Shown here: one piece after another, positions 30,001 to 36,462 of the stretch | How positions within the stretch are numbered: the first letter of the stretch is position 1 | Layout of the letters: every line of letters starts with the position of its first letter | Origin: Nectonema munidae | Taxonomy: Eukaryota; Nematomorpha; Nectonematoida; Nectonematidae | Reading direction: 5' to 3' | DNA length: 64,000 bases | NCBI GenBank assembly: GCA_030549495.1 | Contig: JAUIRK010000110.1 | Location: 124,001 to 188,000, forward strand | Notes under the pieces: generated by a model | The model's database searches: none | The model's input: only the letters and a program-made list of their open reading frames with translations | Told to the model about the DNA's origin: nothing | Program-made: the position numbers and the translations under genes

Positions 30001-31948
30001 GCCAAGTATTTTGGGCCCTCCCTGTTTAAATTCCTCGATGCGTTAAGGCAGTCTTAGCGCTCCTAAAAGCGCCCTTTATTAACACTTTTCCTTCTGCCTA
30101 CATTTACACTTGATGTGTGTGTCCCAAGGCGATCTTAACGCTTCCCACCGGGGTTTTTACCAACATTTTTATGAATGTTCTTAGAGCAGAACTATGCGTA
30201 ATGAACGTTATTAAACTCAGACCTTGCGGTTATCTAGCCAAACCTACGAATCTAAAATAATAAATCATTACAATCTTTTTTCTTTTCCTTAAGTGTGGAA
30301 TTAATTCGATTCTCGTTCAAAGCAAAGTCTAATTGATATTGACCATTTTTTCTTTTTTCAACTGCGGGTCCAATTAATACAATAGTCAATCCTCAGTTAA
30401 TCAGAGGCAGCAATGTAAGCGACAATTTTAACAAGTAGCATTGCATTTTTAGGGAGAGGCAGATGTTTTTTGAAGCACATAACTATATAACATACTTTTT
30501 ACCAAGTGCTAGGCTTAGGTGAGCGGGGGCACAGGATAGTAGAAATAAGATATTTTGGATGGGATATGGCGCGACGAGAAAAAGAAGCAAGAAGGTTGCA
30601 ATGGGAAATGATAGCGAAAATGTACGCATGTTTATATGCAATTTTGTGCGTATTCAAATAAAATGGAAAATTCATGCAATGTATGTTAATACAAGAAATA
30701 GTGACTTTCGTGGAATATTCATTCACGTTGCGATTTGAATGCATAAAGTGAAAACTAGGTTGACGTCAGTTGGGGGTGTGGTTACACTTTTCTTCAAATT
30801 TTTGAAAAATAGAGCTAACTGATTGTAATTTTATTAATCAAATTTAAATGTTCCTCTTGTGGTCAATGGTTAGATTGACTTCACCCCATTAGGTATCGCT
30901 CTACTCTTTTGAGTACAGCAAAAGTATCCTGGATTTCCTTCTAGAACTTAATTATTGTCCGTTTTTCTTGAGATCTAATTTGTTAACATTTTACAGTCTA
31001 ATTTGCACTTGTGTTATTTTCGGCACGAATAATTTAATTTTCACGTAATTATAGCGTTCACTTACGGAATGAAATGGTAATTCATATAAATTTAAGGTTT
31101 TCAGCAAATTTTCCTTGAAACATTTTAGACGCTTAAAAACGTTTTTTTAATTAGATTTTCATTCAGCATCTGCCTTGAAGAAAATTTTGCTTCAGCTAAT
31201 AAATTTTCAAAATAAAAAGAAATTCTATTTCGAAAAATTTAATTTTCTTTATTTATCTAGTTTTATTAGATCAAAAATTCTTGGTGTAAAATATTTCTTA
31301 TATTTCCTAACGCTACATACAATAAGCTTTCATTTTATACCAAATTTAATCGGATAATCTTGATTTGGAAAAATCCTCGTCATATTTAGTTTTTCATTTT
31401 ATGTTATGCAAAGTTTAACATATTATTTATGATTTCAGTTTTCAAGTCCTATTATTATTTCGGTTTTTAAAAAAATTTTAGATCCATTTTTTGTGTTTTA
31501 TTCTTCCATTTTTAAATCAAGCAATGTGTTTTCCTTTAGGCTCTGTTTCTAAACTTCGACAAAGACAACTCCGGCATGCTGGACGCCTTCGAGCTGAGGC
31601 AGGCTCTTCACGCCATGGGCTACAAAATCAACTCGGAAGTGATGAAGGCCATGGTTTTACGCTACCGCAACCAAGACTGTCAGCTCTCCTTCAACGACTT
31701 CATCATGTGCGTCGTCAAGCTGAATGGCGTGATGGAAAAATTTCAGGCCTTTTCCTCGTCTGATGGCATGGCCGAAACTGACTTGGATGAGGTATGCAAC
31801 CCCATTTCCTTTTCCCACAACTTTTTCAACCCGCTTCTTTAGTGTTTCCTTCTTTTTATAGGAGCTGGAGTTAATCACCTTTCGACGAGTCGAACTCGCC
31901 CAAGTATTAGTGAGTATTAAAAATGCACATTAAAAATAGGCATTATTA
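1..31948 (+). CDS. Classical calpain (Ca2+-dependent cysteine protease), 5'-incomplete, 15 exons
   Basis: Spliced gene for a calpain, a calcium-activated cytosolic cysteine protease that makes limited cuts in cytoskeletal and signalling proteins. Seen here: the catalytic Cys motif GDCWLLAA spans the first intron (exons 1 and 2), the His motif GHAYSITDV is in exon 5 and the Asn motif [11 protein letters not shown] in exon 6, so the whole triad is present. Exons 7-10 match the C2-like (CBSW) domain and exons 12-15 the penta-EF-hand domain with two canonical calcium loops. All exon joins agree in phase and follow GT-AG. The N-terminal exons lie before position 1. The chained part is about 600 codons, as expected for a classical calpain lacking its N-terminus. 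The introns are large and full of transposons, but no coding exon is broken. The subtype (CalpA/B-like) cannot be decided here. Confidence 0.93.
1647..2502 (-). mobile_element. hAT transposon, internally deleted (Charlie/ZBED5-like)
   Basis: Terminal inverted repeats read CAGTGGTTCTTAACCT on the left and CAGGGGTTCTTAACCT on the right (reverse complement). They are flanked by 8-bp target duplications TTCTAAGC (1639-1646) and TTCTAGGC (2503-2510), one mismatch. On the minus strand only a C-terminal piece of the transposase remains, with the dimerisation-region motif [13 protein letters not shown] near 2070-2110. At 856 bp it is a non-autonomous derivative that relied on a transposase supplied elsewhere. 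Confidence 0.88.
3440..5011 (+). mobile_element. DNA transposon with CAGGGCAA inverted repeats and decayed hAT-like transposase
   Basis: The ends are CAGGGCAATCAAAAG (left) and the reverse complement of a right end reading CAGGGCAAACAAAAA, each followed by a repeated 'aagtcaa' motif. A 6-bp direct repeat TATAAG flanks it (3434-3439, 5012-5017). On the plus strand there is a zinc-finger-like start ([14 protein letters not shown]) at 4018-4206 and a longer piece at 4316-4723 with [12 protein letters not shown]. After a frame change comes [14 protein letters not shown], a block known from hAT-like, CGBP1-related proteins. The central catalytic part appears deleted. A 6-bp duplication is unusual for hAT, which makes 8 bp, so the superfamily is tentative. 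Confidence 0.75.
5735..5880. repeat. Palindromic MITE-like repeat, 28-bp perfect arms
   Basis: The left arm 5735-5762 starts TTATAAAAAAGTTAATTG. The right arm 5853-5880 is its exact reverse complement. The loop contains an (ATT)n run at about 5767-5787. The whole is 146 bp. It looks like a small inverted-repeat element; a TATA-type end would fit a mariner-derived MITE, but no target duplication beyond TA can be shown. Confidence 0.7.
6055..6197 (+). CDS. Calpain exon 2: catalytic cysteine
   Basis: Acceptor TTGTAG|GA, donor TGG|GTAATT. The first codon is split with exon 1 (G + GA = Gly), giving [19 protein letters not shown]. The Cys of DCWLLAA is the nucleophile of peptidase family C2. The exon runs on to [14 protein letters not shown] and WHYGKW, as in other calpains, and ends in phase 0. 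Confidence 0.95.
6198..10011 (+). other. Calpain intron with Tigger-like remnant
   Basis: The Tigger/pogo remnant lies at about 6630-7720. From 7730 to 10011 no gene, terminal repeat or RNA was recognised; the sequence is A+T-rich with short unsupported frames. Confidence 0.7.
6630..7720 (+). mobile_element. Decayed pogo/Tigger-type DNA transposon
   Basis: The left end CAGTAAAACCTATACTAATT follows TA (6628-6629), the usual pogo target site. On the plus strand the remnant reads [19 protein letters not shown] around 7040-7100, which is the first catalytic Asp region of Tigger/jerky DDE transposases. Near 7330-7400 come traces of the second Asp block (D-N-A-P). Several frame breaks separate the pieces. 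No matching right end was found, so the 3' boundary is uncertain. Confidence 0.75.
10012..10124 (+). CDS. Calpain exon 3
   Basis: Reads [17 protein letters not shown], then [19 protein letters not shown], the conserved mid-protease block between the Cys and His motifs. Acceptor TTTTTAG|G, donor AA|GTAAGT; ends in phase 2 and is completed by G of exon 4 to give Lys. Confidence 0.95.
10738..10790 (+). mobile_element. hAT-type left terminus
   Basis: CAGTGGTTCCCAACCCTGAG followed by a short internal repeat of GGTCGCCAAG, typical of hAT ends whose right partner reads GGTTGGGAACCACTG. No right end or matching duplication of the preceding CTTTAGAG was found downstream, so it may be truncated. The decayed protein at 11188-11750 could be its cargo. 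Confidence 0.55.
11188..11750 (-). pseudogene. Decayed transposon-associated protein (LPPLHIK family)
   Basis: Minus-strand frames contain [19 protein letters not shown] (about 11600-11660) and [18 protein letters not shown] (about 11260-11315). Both resemble a protein that recurs in many arthropod and cnidarian genomes, where it behaves as mobile DNA. The frame is interrupted at least once between these blocks and a middle portion is missing. The enzymatic role of the family is not known to me, and the link to the hAT end at 10738 is inference. Confidence 0.5.
12771..13048 (+). mobile_element. 5'-truncated non-LTR retrotransposon (LINE)
   Basis: A 15-bp target duplication TACAATCGTCGCAAA flanks it (12756-12770, 13049-13063). 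The plus-strand frame ends in [16 protein letters not shown], then [13 protein letters not shown] and a stop at about 12983, the usual last block of LINE ORF2 after the reverse transcriptase. The 3' end is an (ATT)n tail rather than poly-A. A related 3' end lies at 43352-43430 on the other strand. Confidence 0.85.
13232..13400 (+). CDS. Calpain exon 4
   Basis: Completes Lys with the previous exon, then [20 protein letters not shown] and [10 protein letters not shown], a hallmark calpain block. It ends SMLSCSIE before donor GTATAC in phase 0. The long antisense frame over this exon is a shadow. Confidence 0.95.
13401..14738 (+). other. Calpain intron, nothing recognised
   Basis: A+T-rich intron of 1.3 kb. 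No terminal repeats, RNA gene or transposon protein was seen; the short frames inside it look random. Confidence 0.6.
14739..14819 (+). CDS. Calpain exon 5: catalytic histidine
   Basis: 27 codons in phase 0: [20 protein letters not shown], then SITDVKI. The His of RGHAYSIT is the general base of the calpain triad. Acceptor CTTTAG|CC, donor ATT|GTAATC. Confidence 0.93.
14820..16579 (+). other. Calpain intron with piggyBac-like MITE
   Basis: Apart from the 129-bp element at 16406-16534, the intron shows no gene. A TTAA next to a 'ccaaatggg' motif at 15275-15288 resembles one end of the same element type, but no second end was found. Confidence 0.6.
16406..16534 (-). mobile_element. piggyBac-like MITE, copy 1 of 3
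   Basis: Bounded by TTAA at 16402-16405 and 16535-16538. Both ends read CCCATTTA(A/C)GACCAA inward, and the total is 129 bp. A near-palindrome ATGTTCCAAAATAGGAACAT lies at about 16500-16521. It aligns along its length with 40002-40131 in opposite orientation and with 33175-33303. TTAA duplication and CCC ends are the piggyBac signature. Confidence 0.85.
16580..16680 (+). CDS. Calpain exon 6: catalytic asparagine
   Basis: Reads [20 protein letters not shown], then [13 protein letters not shown]. The Asn in IRNPWG is the third triad residue, followed by the conserved Trp pair. Acceptor TTCTTAG|A, donor AA|GTATTC, phase 2. Confidence 0.95.
16739..16816 (+). CDS. Calpain exon 7
   Basis: A small exon after a 58-bp intron: AA + T gives Asn, then [20 protein letters not shown] and CDGEFW. 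This matches the end of the protease core, with the DGEFWMS junction split by the next intron (TG|G). It has no long open frame of its own; it was found from phase and homology. Confidence 0.9.
17370..17513 (+). mobile_element. Small hammerhead-ribozyme-bearing element
   Basis: About 144 bp between 10-bp direct repeats ATGATGATCA (17360-17369 and 17514-17523). It contains the hammerhead motif at 17447-17503. Such units occur in Penelope-like retroelements and in small non-autonomous retrozyme-type elements. Nothing coding lies inside, so this copy was mobilised in trans or is a terminal fragment. Confidence 0.6.
17447..17503 (+). ncRNA. Type I hammerhead self-cleaving ribozyme
   Basis: All core parts are present in order. 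Stem I 5' strand is ACAC, an internal loop and GTGGAA. Then come CTGATGA (17461-17467), stem II GGCT/AGCC closed by TCAAT, GAAA (17481-17484), stem III ACCGGT (17484-17489) and the cleavage triplet GTC ending at 17490. The stem I 3' strand is TTTCAC, loop ACA, then GTGT. ACCGGT is self-complementary, so stem III has no loop; known hammerheads of Penelope-like elements are of this kind and probably work as dimers. Catalytic activity is inferred, not shown. Confidence 0.8.
18518..18643 (+). repeat. 21-bp minisatellite, six units
   Basis: Six copies of a 21-bp unit with core ACTTTAAGTTCGTCC start at 18522, 18543, 18564, 18585, 18606 and 18627. They lie directly against the left end of the mariner-like element. 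The unit is a multiple of three, so a repetitive F/K/L-rich frame stays open; this is a by-product and not a gene. Confidence 0.88.
18648..20300 (-). mobile_element. Tc1/mariner (IS630-like) transposon with long inverted repeats
   Basis: Arms 18688-18745 and 20191-20247 are inverted copies of about 58 bp with few mismatches, with weaker similarity outward to about 18648 and 20300. The minus-strand frame 19568-20092 starts [20 protein letters not shown], a helix-turn-helix region. It runs on to a '[10 protein letters not shown]' segment typical of transposases that have a winged helix before the catalytic core. Further traces on the minus strand read [15 protein letters not shown] and SWIILDNAS (second catalytic Asp) down to about 19200. 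The first catalytic block (FIDE-type) is missing and the frame is shifted, so this copy is dead. Confidence 0.8.
20990..21065 (+). repeat. tRNA-derived SINE head
   Basis: Box A-like TGGTGTAGTAGT (20999-21010) and box B-like GGCTCGATCTA (21046-21056) are 35 bp apart, as in tRNA genes. The flanking sequence cannot fold as a proper tRNA cloverleaf, so a SINE promoter region is more likely than a tRNA gene. The 3' body and insertion boundaries could not be set. Confidence 0.5.
21658..21842 (+). CDS. Calpain exon 8: start of C2-like domain
   Basis: Completes Trp, then [20 protein letters not shown], and later [17 protein letters not shown]. This matches the junction of the protease core and the C2-like (CBSW) domain. 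The middle is Ser/Asn-rich ([12 protein letters not shown]), a variable loop. Donor A|GTAATA, phase 1. Confidence 0.93.
21843..23493 (+). other. Calpain intron with a short hairpin
   Basis: The only notable item is the perfect 13-bp inverted repeat at 22066-22097. Otherwise it is A+T-rich with no recognisable gene. Confidence 0.6.
22066..22097. repeat. Perfect 13-bp hairpin
   Basis: CCATATATGACAT (22066-22078), a 6-nt loop GTGTGG, then ATGTCATATATGG (22085-22097). It lies within an intron. It may be a short MITE relic or a chance palindrome; no target duplication was seen. Confidence 0.6.
23494..23657 (+). CDS. Calpain exon 9: C2-like domain core
   Basis: Asn completed with the previous exon, then [20 protein letters not shown], followed by [20 protein letters not shown] and LTIGFAIYR. 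The acidic stretch and the LMQK-RRKQR block are hallmarks of calpain domain III. Acceptor CATTTAG|A, donor AGA|GTGGGT, phase 0. Confidence 0.95.
23658..25979 (+). other. Calpain intron, nothing firm
   Basis: A degenerate hAT-end-like motif (CTTCCCAAACTTTTT near 23814) and a short CTATG repeat near 25361-25382 are the only structures seen. The frames at 24188-24379 and 25028-25294 have no recognisable similarity. Confidence 0.55.
25980..26197 (+). CDS. Calpain exon 10: C2-like domain end
   Basis: Reads [20 protein letters not shown], then [20 protein letters not shown], and ends [20 protein letters not shown]. The EGEFLLRV-(Y/F)-(T/S)-EK motif closes domain III in classical calpains. Donor AA|GTAACC, phase 2. 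Confidence 0.95.
26198..27456 (+). other. Calpain intron, nothing recognised
   Basis: A+T-rich sequence of 1.26 kb; no repeat ends or coding similarity seen. Confidence 0.6.
27457..27502 (+). CDS. Calpain exon 11: domain III/IV linker
   Basis: A short exon, [15 protein letters not shown], after acceptor CTTTAG|C, with a weaker donor AAG|GTCTTA. It fits phase 2 on the left (AA + C = Asn) and phase 0 on the right, and acidic linkers are usual here. Linker sequence is poorly conserved, so support is mainly phase. Skipping it would break the frame. Confidence 0.65.
27503..28891 (+). other. Calpain intron with hAT remnant
   Basis: Holds the hAT 3' portion at about 28036-28560. The rest (27503-28030, 28570-28891) shows no gene. 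Confidence 0.6.
28036..28560 (-). mobile_element. hAT transposon remnant (C-terminal dimerisation domain)
   Basis: The minus-strand frame 28301-28525 encodes the hAT C-terminal signature: [19 protein letters not shown], then [12 protein letters not shown] and a stop. Downstream of the stop (lower coordinates, about 28036-28095) is sequence rich in 'caaatacaaatac', typical of the subterminal repeats of one hAT group. The 5' part of the transposase is gone. No target duplication could be set. Confidence 0.8.
28892..29027 (+). CDS. Calpain exon 12: first EF-hand region
   Basis: Reads [40 protein letters not shown] and YAIAK. This matches EF1 of the penta-EF-hand domain, where (G)-x-D-x-E-x-x-x-F-E-L forms a non-standard loop. 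Acceptor TTCTAG|C, donor G|GTATCC, phase 1. Confidence 0.92.
29444..29568 (+). CDS. Calpain exon 13: EF-hand 2
   Basis: Reads [19 protein letters not shown], then [20 protein letters not shown]. The loop [12 protein letters not shown] has Asp1, Asn3, Ser5, Asp9 and Glu12 and should bind Ca2+. Acceptor TTTTAG|A, donor AAA|GTAATG. Confidence 0.95.
29569..31539 (+). other. Calpain intron with a weak duplicated motif
   Basis: Around 30045-30175 a motif (aaggc-gtcttagcgc... / aaggcgatcttaacgc...) occurs twice about 81 bp apart, and 29940-30025 carries 'ggcgctttaaaatttcgctcc' followed by 'gggccctccctg', which looks like the end of a MITE without a visible partner. No gene is seen. Confidence 0.45.
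31540..31791 (+). CDS. Calpain exon 14: EF-hands 3 and 4
   Basis: 84 codons in phase 0. The first loop [12 protein letters not shown] is canonical. It is followed by [20 protein letters not shown] and then a degenerate hand [19 protein letters not shown], as in PEF proteins. G+C content is much higher than in the surrounding introns. Donor GAG|GTATGC. Confidence 0.95.
31862..31948 (+). CDS. Calpain exon 15: C-terminal end (boundary uncertain)
   Basis: Acceptor TTTATAG|G. Reads [16 protein letters not shown], roughly where other calpains have the last helix of EF5. If read through, it continues [12 protein letters not shown] to a stop at 31948. A good donor (TTA|GTGAGT) at 31909/31910 would instead send it to a further exon not identified here. 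Neither ending restores the usual E-W-L-x-L-T-M end. Confidence 0.6.
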
Positions 31949-31961
31949 AACTGATTTTCTC

Positions 31962-32844
31962 TTATTGTGGATGCTCTCCTCCCTCCAACTTTTTATTAAC
32001 TACTAAAAAATATTTGATAGTTCTACTATCAAGATATTTCAATGTCGTAGTCATCCTGTCTCCAATTTCTGACCTAAGTGGATTATCTTTGATTTCATTA
32101 ATTATGTCAGTCAGTGTCAGAGGTATACTTGTCATTCTTTCGTGATAATTGCTTCTAAAGACATCCGTAAGGACGTCTTCTAAGGCAACTTTTGTAATGT
32201 TTTCTTCGTCCTGCTGCGGGATTGGTAATTCTTCGTCTTCTCCGAGCAGGTCTTCCACATCTTTTAGTGTGGGCATTTCATGCTTTCTGTATCTGTTTGA
32301 TTTGCCTCTTCTTTTACATATAAATTTGCAAAGGCTTCTTCAACTTAATTAATATTAGGCCAGACATTGGATGCGTAGTAGAAAATTTCTTCAGGATCTT
32401 CTAGGACTGGTGTACTACATCTAGGAGGAGTGTGCTCAGATTCCGAGTCTGAGCTGGAGCACGATGAGTTTGAAGAGGAAGATAAGAAATCGTTTGGGGG
32501 CAAAGGGGACCTGTCCTCAAGGGAGGCCGGATCTGTTGAAAAAATATTAGAAATATCTTTTAGGATGCGGCTGAAGTCGGCTATTCTACGCCTTCTTCTT
32601 CTTCTTTCCCTTTTGGACGGGCCTTCCTCTGTCCTTTTGTCGAAAAAACGGAGTTGTTTGCGAAGGTTGTATTAGAGGAACGTTCAAATGCGACTTTGAA
32701 GATTTACCTAGCTGTTTCTTTCTCTTGAGCGGTACTTTCGAGTTTCGTAAGTCTTTCAAGCATATTCTCGTAGTCAGATCTGAGCTTGGATATAGATCCG
32801 GCTCTGGTCAAGATTGATGCGTCGATCTTCTCTTGATCAGTCAT
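31962..32844 (-). pseudogene. Decayed acidic/arginine-rich protein frame of unknown family
   Basis: Minus-strand coding-like stretches occur in order. First comes a charged, coiled-coil-like start at 32844 (MTDQEKIDASILTRAGSIS). Next is a basic patch with a run of Arg (about 32580-32620), then a Ser/Asp/Glu-rich part. Last is an acidic C-terminal part at 31962-32276 (MPTLKDVEDLLGEDEELPIP). The frame is interrupted in a few places, and I do not recognise the family. The layout could fit the structural or gag-like protein of an old element, or a dying host gene; this is a guess. It begins only 14 bases past the calpain read-through stop. Confidence 0.4.
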
Positions 32845-33174
32845 TAGTCAAATGCGGTACGTGAGTTTGAGCAGAATAAAGTAGTTTTTTATTTAACAGT
32901 CACGCGTAGTATTCCTAGTAAAATATTTTATGATGGATGCATGGTATTGTGTGTGTGTTAGTGTAAGTAACTCTAACCTGATAATAACGTGACAAATTAG
33001 ATTATATTGAAATTGGAAGGGCTTCAGGCGAAACGAGGGCTGCGTGTCTTATCTCATATACCAACTATTTTATTGTGGTGGCACGACCATGCCAATATTG
33101 CATCTTTAGGCCTCTTGACGTCATGTCGAATGTAACACAACCAACGTCGTGAAAATAAAAATCACCTACTTTAA

Positions 33175-33303
33175 CTGATTATCGACGACAGTCGACATAT
33201 GTCGACTTTACAAAAATATGAATCGTCTGCTTTTATAAATGCTTTTCAATACAAATCTTCTGCTTTACATTAGATATCGTCTGATTATTCTGGTCGATAA
33301 CGG
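33175..33303 (-). mobile_element. piggyBac-like MITE, copy 2 of 3
   Basis: 129 bp between TTAA at 33171-33174 and 33304-33307. It shares the internal 'cgtctgctttt' and 'agatatcgtctgatt' segments with the copies at 16406 and 40002. The subterminal palindrome is here GTCGACATATGTCGAC (about 33192-33207), at the position where the other copies have a different palindrome. Confidence 0.8.
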
Positions 33304-33343
33304 GTTAAGCTATATAAATCGAATCGAAAAAGATGATCATTGG

Positions 33344-34305
33344 TAGAGATGCACCGAATAGCATTTTTGCCGAATACTGAATATTCGGCTGCATGAAATG
33401 TCTCAAAGTCGCAGTGTCGTATGGAAATATTTTAAGCCTCGTGAAAATGATCCAACATACTGTTTGTGTAATTTATGCAATGGCAAGGTTTCTAGAGGGG
33501 AAGGATTGCAAAAAATCTCTCTCTGGAGAGAAAGAAAATATGGAACATAAATAACCATAGAGTTGTTGAACTTCACAAATTAATTGGAGATGATTGCTGT
33601 AGATACACAGCCATTTTCAGTTGTTGAAAATGAAGGTTTCAAACGTGTAGTTGCCTGTAAATCAGCATAGGTGGCTTATGTATGTAAGGCGCATCAAACA
33701 ACCTACAAACTATAAGGTTTCAAACGCCTTATGAAAAAAATTTGCCCTAAATATAGTATTCCATGTAGGAGATATTTTTCTGATAAGATTGTCCCAAATA
33801 TATATGATCAGCTATTTAAGAAAGTTGAAGCTGAGGTACTAGCAGCAAATTTTATTTCTTTAACAACAGATATATGGACTGCCACTACAGCAAAATTTCC
33901 ATTCATAAGCTTAACAGCACAGTGGATCTCTAACAACTTTGAATGTCAAAATTTATCAATATAAGTACAGTACTGACTAATGAGTCTTCTGGGTAGGTAT
34001 TAAGCAATAGCTTAGTAATCACCGTATTTACTTTTTGTGTTCATATTCATGTTTGCATTAGCCATTTACTTTTTCATTTTTTCTGTTCATATTCTTATGT
34101 TTTATTTGTGTTCATATTCTTGTTTGCATTTAATTAATAAAGTTGTTCAAAAAAGCCATAAAGGTATAGCTATAGCCATTTAAGTAGCCTGGTGAGCCAC
34201 ATGGTGGTGGTAAAATACCCGTATAATATAAAACTATTCGGTACCGAATAGTCCACAAAAAGGCCGAATAGTGAGAAAAATGACCGAATATTCGGTATAC
34301 CTCTA
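33344..34305 (+). mobile_element. hAT transposon with BED finger, internally deleted
   Basis: Perfect 8-bp target duplication ATCATTGG (33336-33343 and 34306-34313). The ends read TAGAGATGCACCGAATA and, inverted, TAGAGGTATACCGAATA, with 'ccgaata' repeats inside. The plus strand has a BED-finger part (SVVWKYFKPRENDPTYCLCN) near 33405-33500. It also has 33731-33964 with FISLTTDIWTATTAKFPFIS, the first catalytic Asp region of ZBED-type hAT transposases. The C-terminal half is deleted and the start is frame-broken. Confidence 0.92.
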
Positions 34306-34313
34306 ATCATTGG

Positions 34314-36462
34314 TCTAGATTTCAAAAAGTCAGCGATTTGCTTTTTTCGATGTTTCACACACTCACCCTTCCGAGAAGACATAACCTTGACGCATTCTTG
34401 CTATCACGTGTGCTGGATGAGTGCGCTTTCTGATTTTACGTTTCCCTATTTTATTTTAGTGGTGCAACTCATATATGTACGGCTAAGAAGAAATCTCAGC
34501 TTCTCCAGAAAAAGAAAGGCCACTACTTATACTTTTTTACTCCTCCTTATCGATTATGTCAATACTCTTCACACATTTCCGTTTTTCTCAACTCCAAACA
34601 TACTCGTTCGTTCTCCTGCTTGCATCACAAACTTTCTGTCAATCCACTGCTCTGTCTTGATCTCTTGAAGACAATCACACAAACAAAAAGTGCAATTTAT
34701 TCTGAAGAAAGAAGCATAATTAAAACTCCCCTACTTTTTACCACTTTACATTTTTATCTGTTGTGCTAGCGCTTTTCTCTTCATCTATCCACTATTTACA
34801 GCACTCGCTTTGTATTGCATGATGAACGGCTGCGTTTCATTTTTATTTTATATTGTCTTCATTTCTTTCTTTTGAATGCTCTAGAAGCATCATCATTTTT
34901 ATGTACATGACTTTTATCCAAAAGTTAGAAGTAGCAAATATAAATAAACATTTACTGCTATTTATGCTTGGTAGGACAATTCGGCGAACGAACATTTATT
35001 CCATTCAACCAATTCATTAGCCAAATAGTTTAAAGTTTGCATGCTAAAAACTGTATTTCTATATTTTGCGACAAAATGCCTTTCAGCAAGTTGTCTTACC
35101 CAGATCTAAATGCCAATAGCAAGATGCCGATACTTCAATAAATTAGGAGTAATGGGCAGGCGTAAATCGAAAAAAGCTACTAGATGCTACGGAAGGATGT
35201 GGTGTATGCTTCATTTAGTGCACATGTGTCACTTGCATGTGAGTGATGATTATTATATATGAATTTAAAAAAACTAGATAAAGAAGTATTGCAACAAAAT
35301 TGAAAGCGTAGCGAGTTCCTGTATTTCGTATGCCACCACTAAAGGCGACTTTTGGCAATACACTCCTAATTGGGGTCGCGACCCTGGGGCTTAGAACCCA
35401 TTTTGTTTTGATTGTGATGTTTTTTATTTTTGTCTTAAACGCGGAGCTATTTATGGTGTTGTTTTTACATCAAAAAGAAGGCAAAGAATACGATTTTATA
35501 AAAGCAATATCATATTTGAACAAAATGAAAGTGTCATTATACTCGGCGAATAATTAAAAAATAAAGCCGACACTGACAACGATTAATCACTACAACACTA
35601 CTTTTTATGTAAGAAAAATTCTTTTTGCTTTTTCTTGTGTAGAAGACATTTTTGGGCGAGGCGTTTTCGTTACAAGCTCCTGAATCGAAAGCGCCATTGA
35701 TGAAATACTTTTGACGCGTTTTAATACATAAGCGTCTTCCAAAAAGGACAACAAATTTGTCTGAATTCCTACTCCTCTCTTGTCTATTCTATTTCGTTCT
35801 TAATTAAGCTTAATGTAAACTTTTACGCCCGCCCTATTAAGCTTAACGTCAACAATGAATAAGGGGACTTATATATAGCTCCTTCTTTCTCACTTCAAAC
35901 AGATGCGCACCATCTCCAAAGTCCAAATTATGTGTAGAAAATTTGCAAAGATATCAATTAACAATAAAAAAATTGAAAATTTAATTTTCAGTTCTTCCAT
36001 TTCTTCTTCCTATAAAATGAAATTGTTTTATTGAAAAAAATAAATGGAAAAAAAACACATCCAAATTACATAACTTTTCTGAGGTAATTTCAATCAAAAA
36101 TGTAAAACAGAACTAAAGTTAGAAAACTGTGTATTAGAACTTTTTTCATTCTTTTTAGTGTAAGTTCGTTAGACTCTTAAAAGAGGTATAAATAAAGATA
36201 AAATTGTGCAAACAAAAATCAAACAATAAATTAAGATACAAACAGAAAATAGTCAAACGATAAATTCAGATACTCTTACTTGGACGTTTTGATTCAAGAT
36301 TTAGAAAAAGTAAAATAACAACTTTTAACCGTTTGCAATTATTTGCCTTTTATAATAACTTTTAAGGAAAAAAAAGTCTATCAGAAAAAGTTATAGAGCT
36401 TCAACAAAAACTAAAAAAATTTACAACATAACTTAAGTTTTTTGAAAACTAATTTGACGTAT
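34314..36462. other. Intergenic, with one degenerate hAT fragment
   Basis: Around 35350-35400 'ggggtcgcgaccctggggcttagaaccc' (interrupted here only by description) resembles a reversed, degraded hAT end. Nothing else was recognised in 2.1 kb. Confidence 0.4.

Noticed and set aside
31491-31763. Alternative plus frame over calpain exon 14
   Set aside because: Out of frame with the EF-hand reading, with no homology and no matching splice phase.
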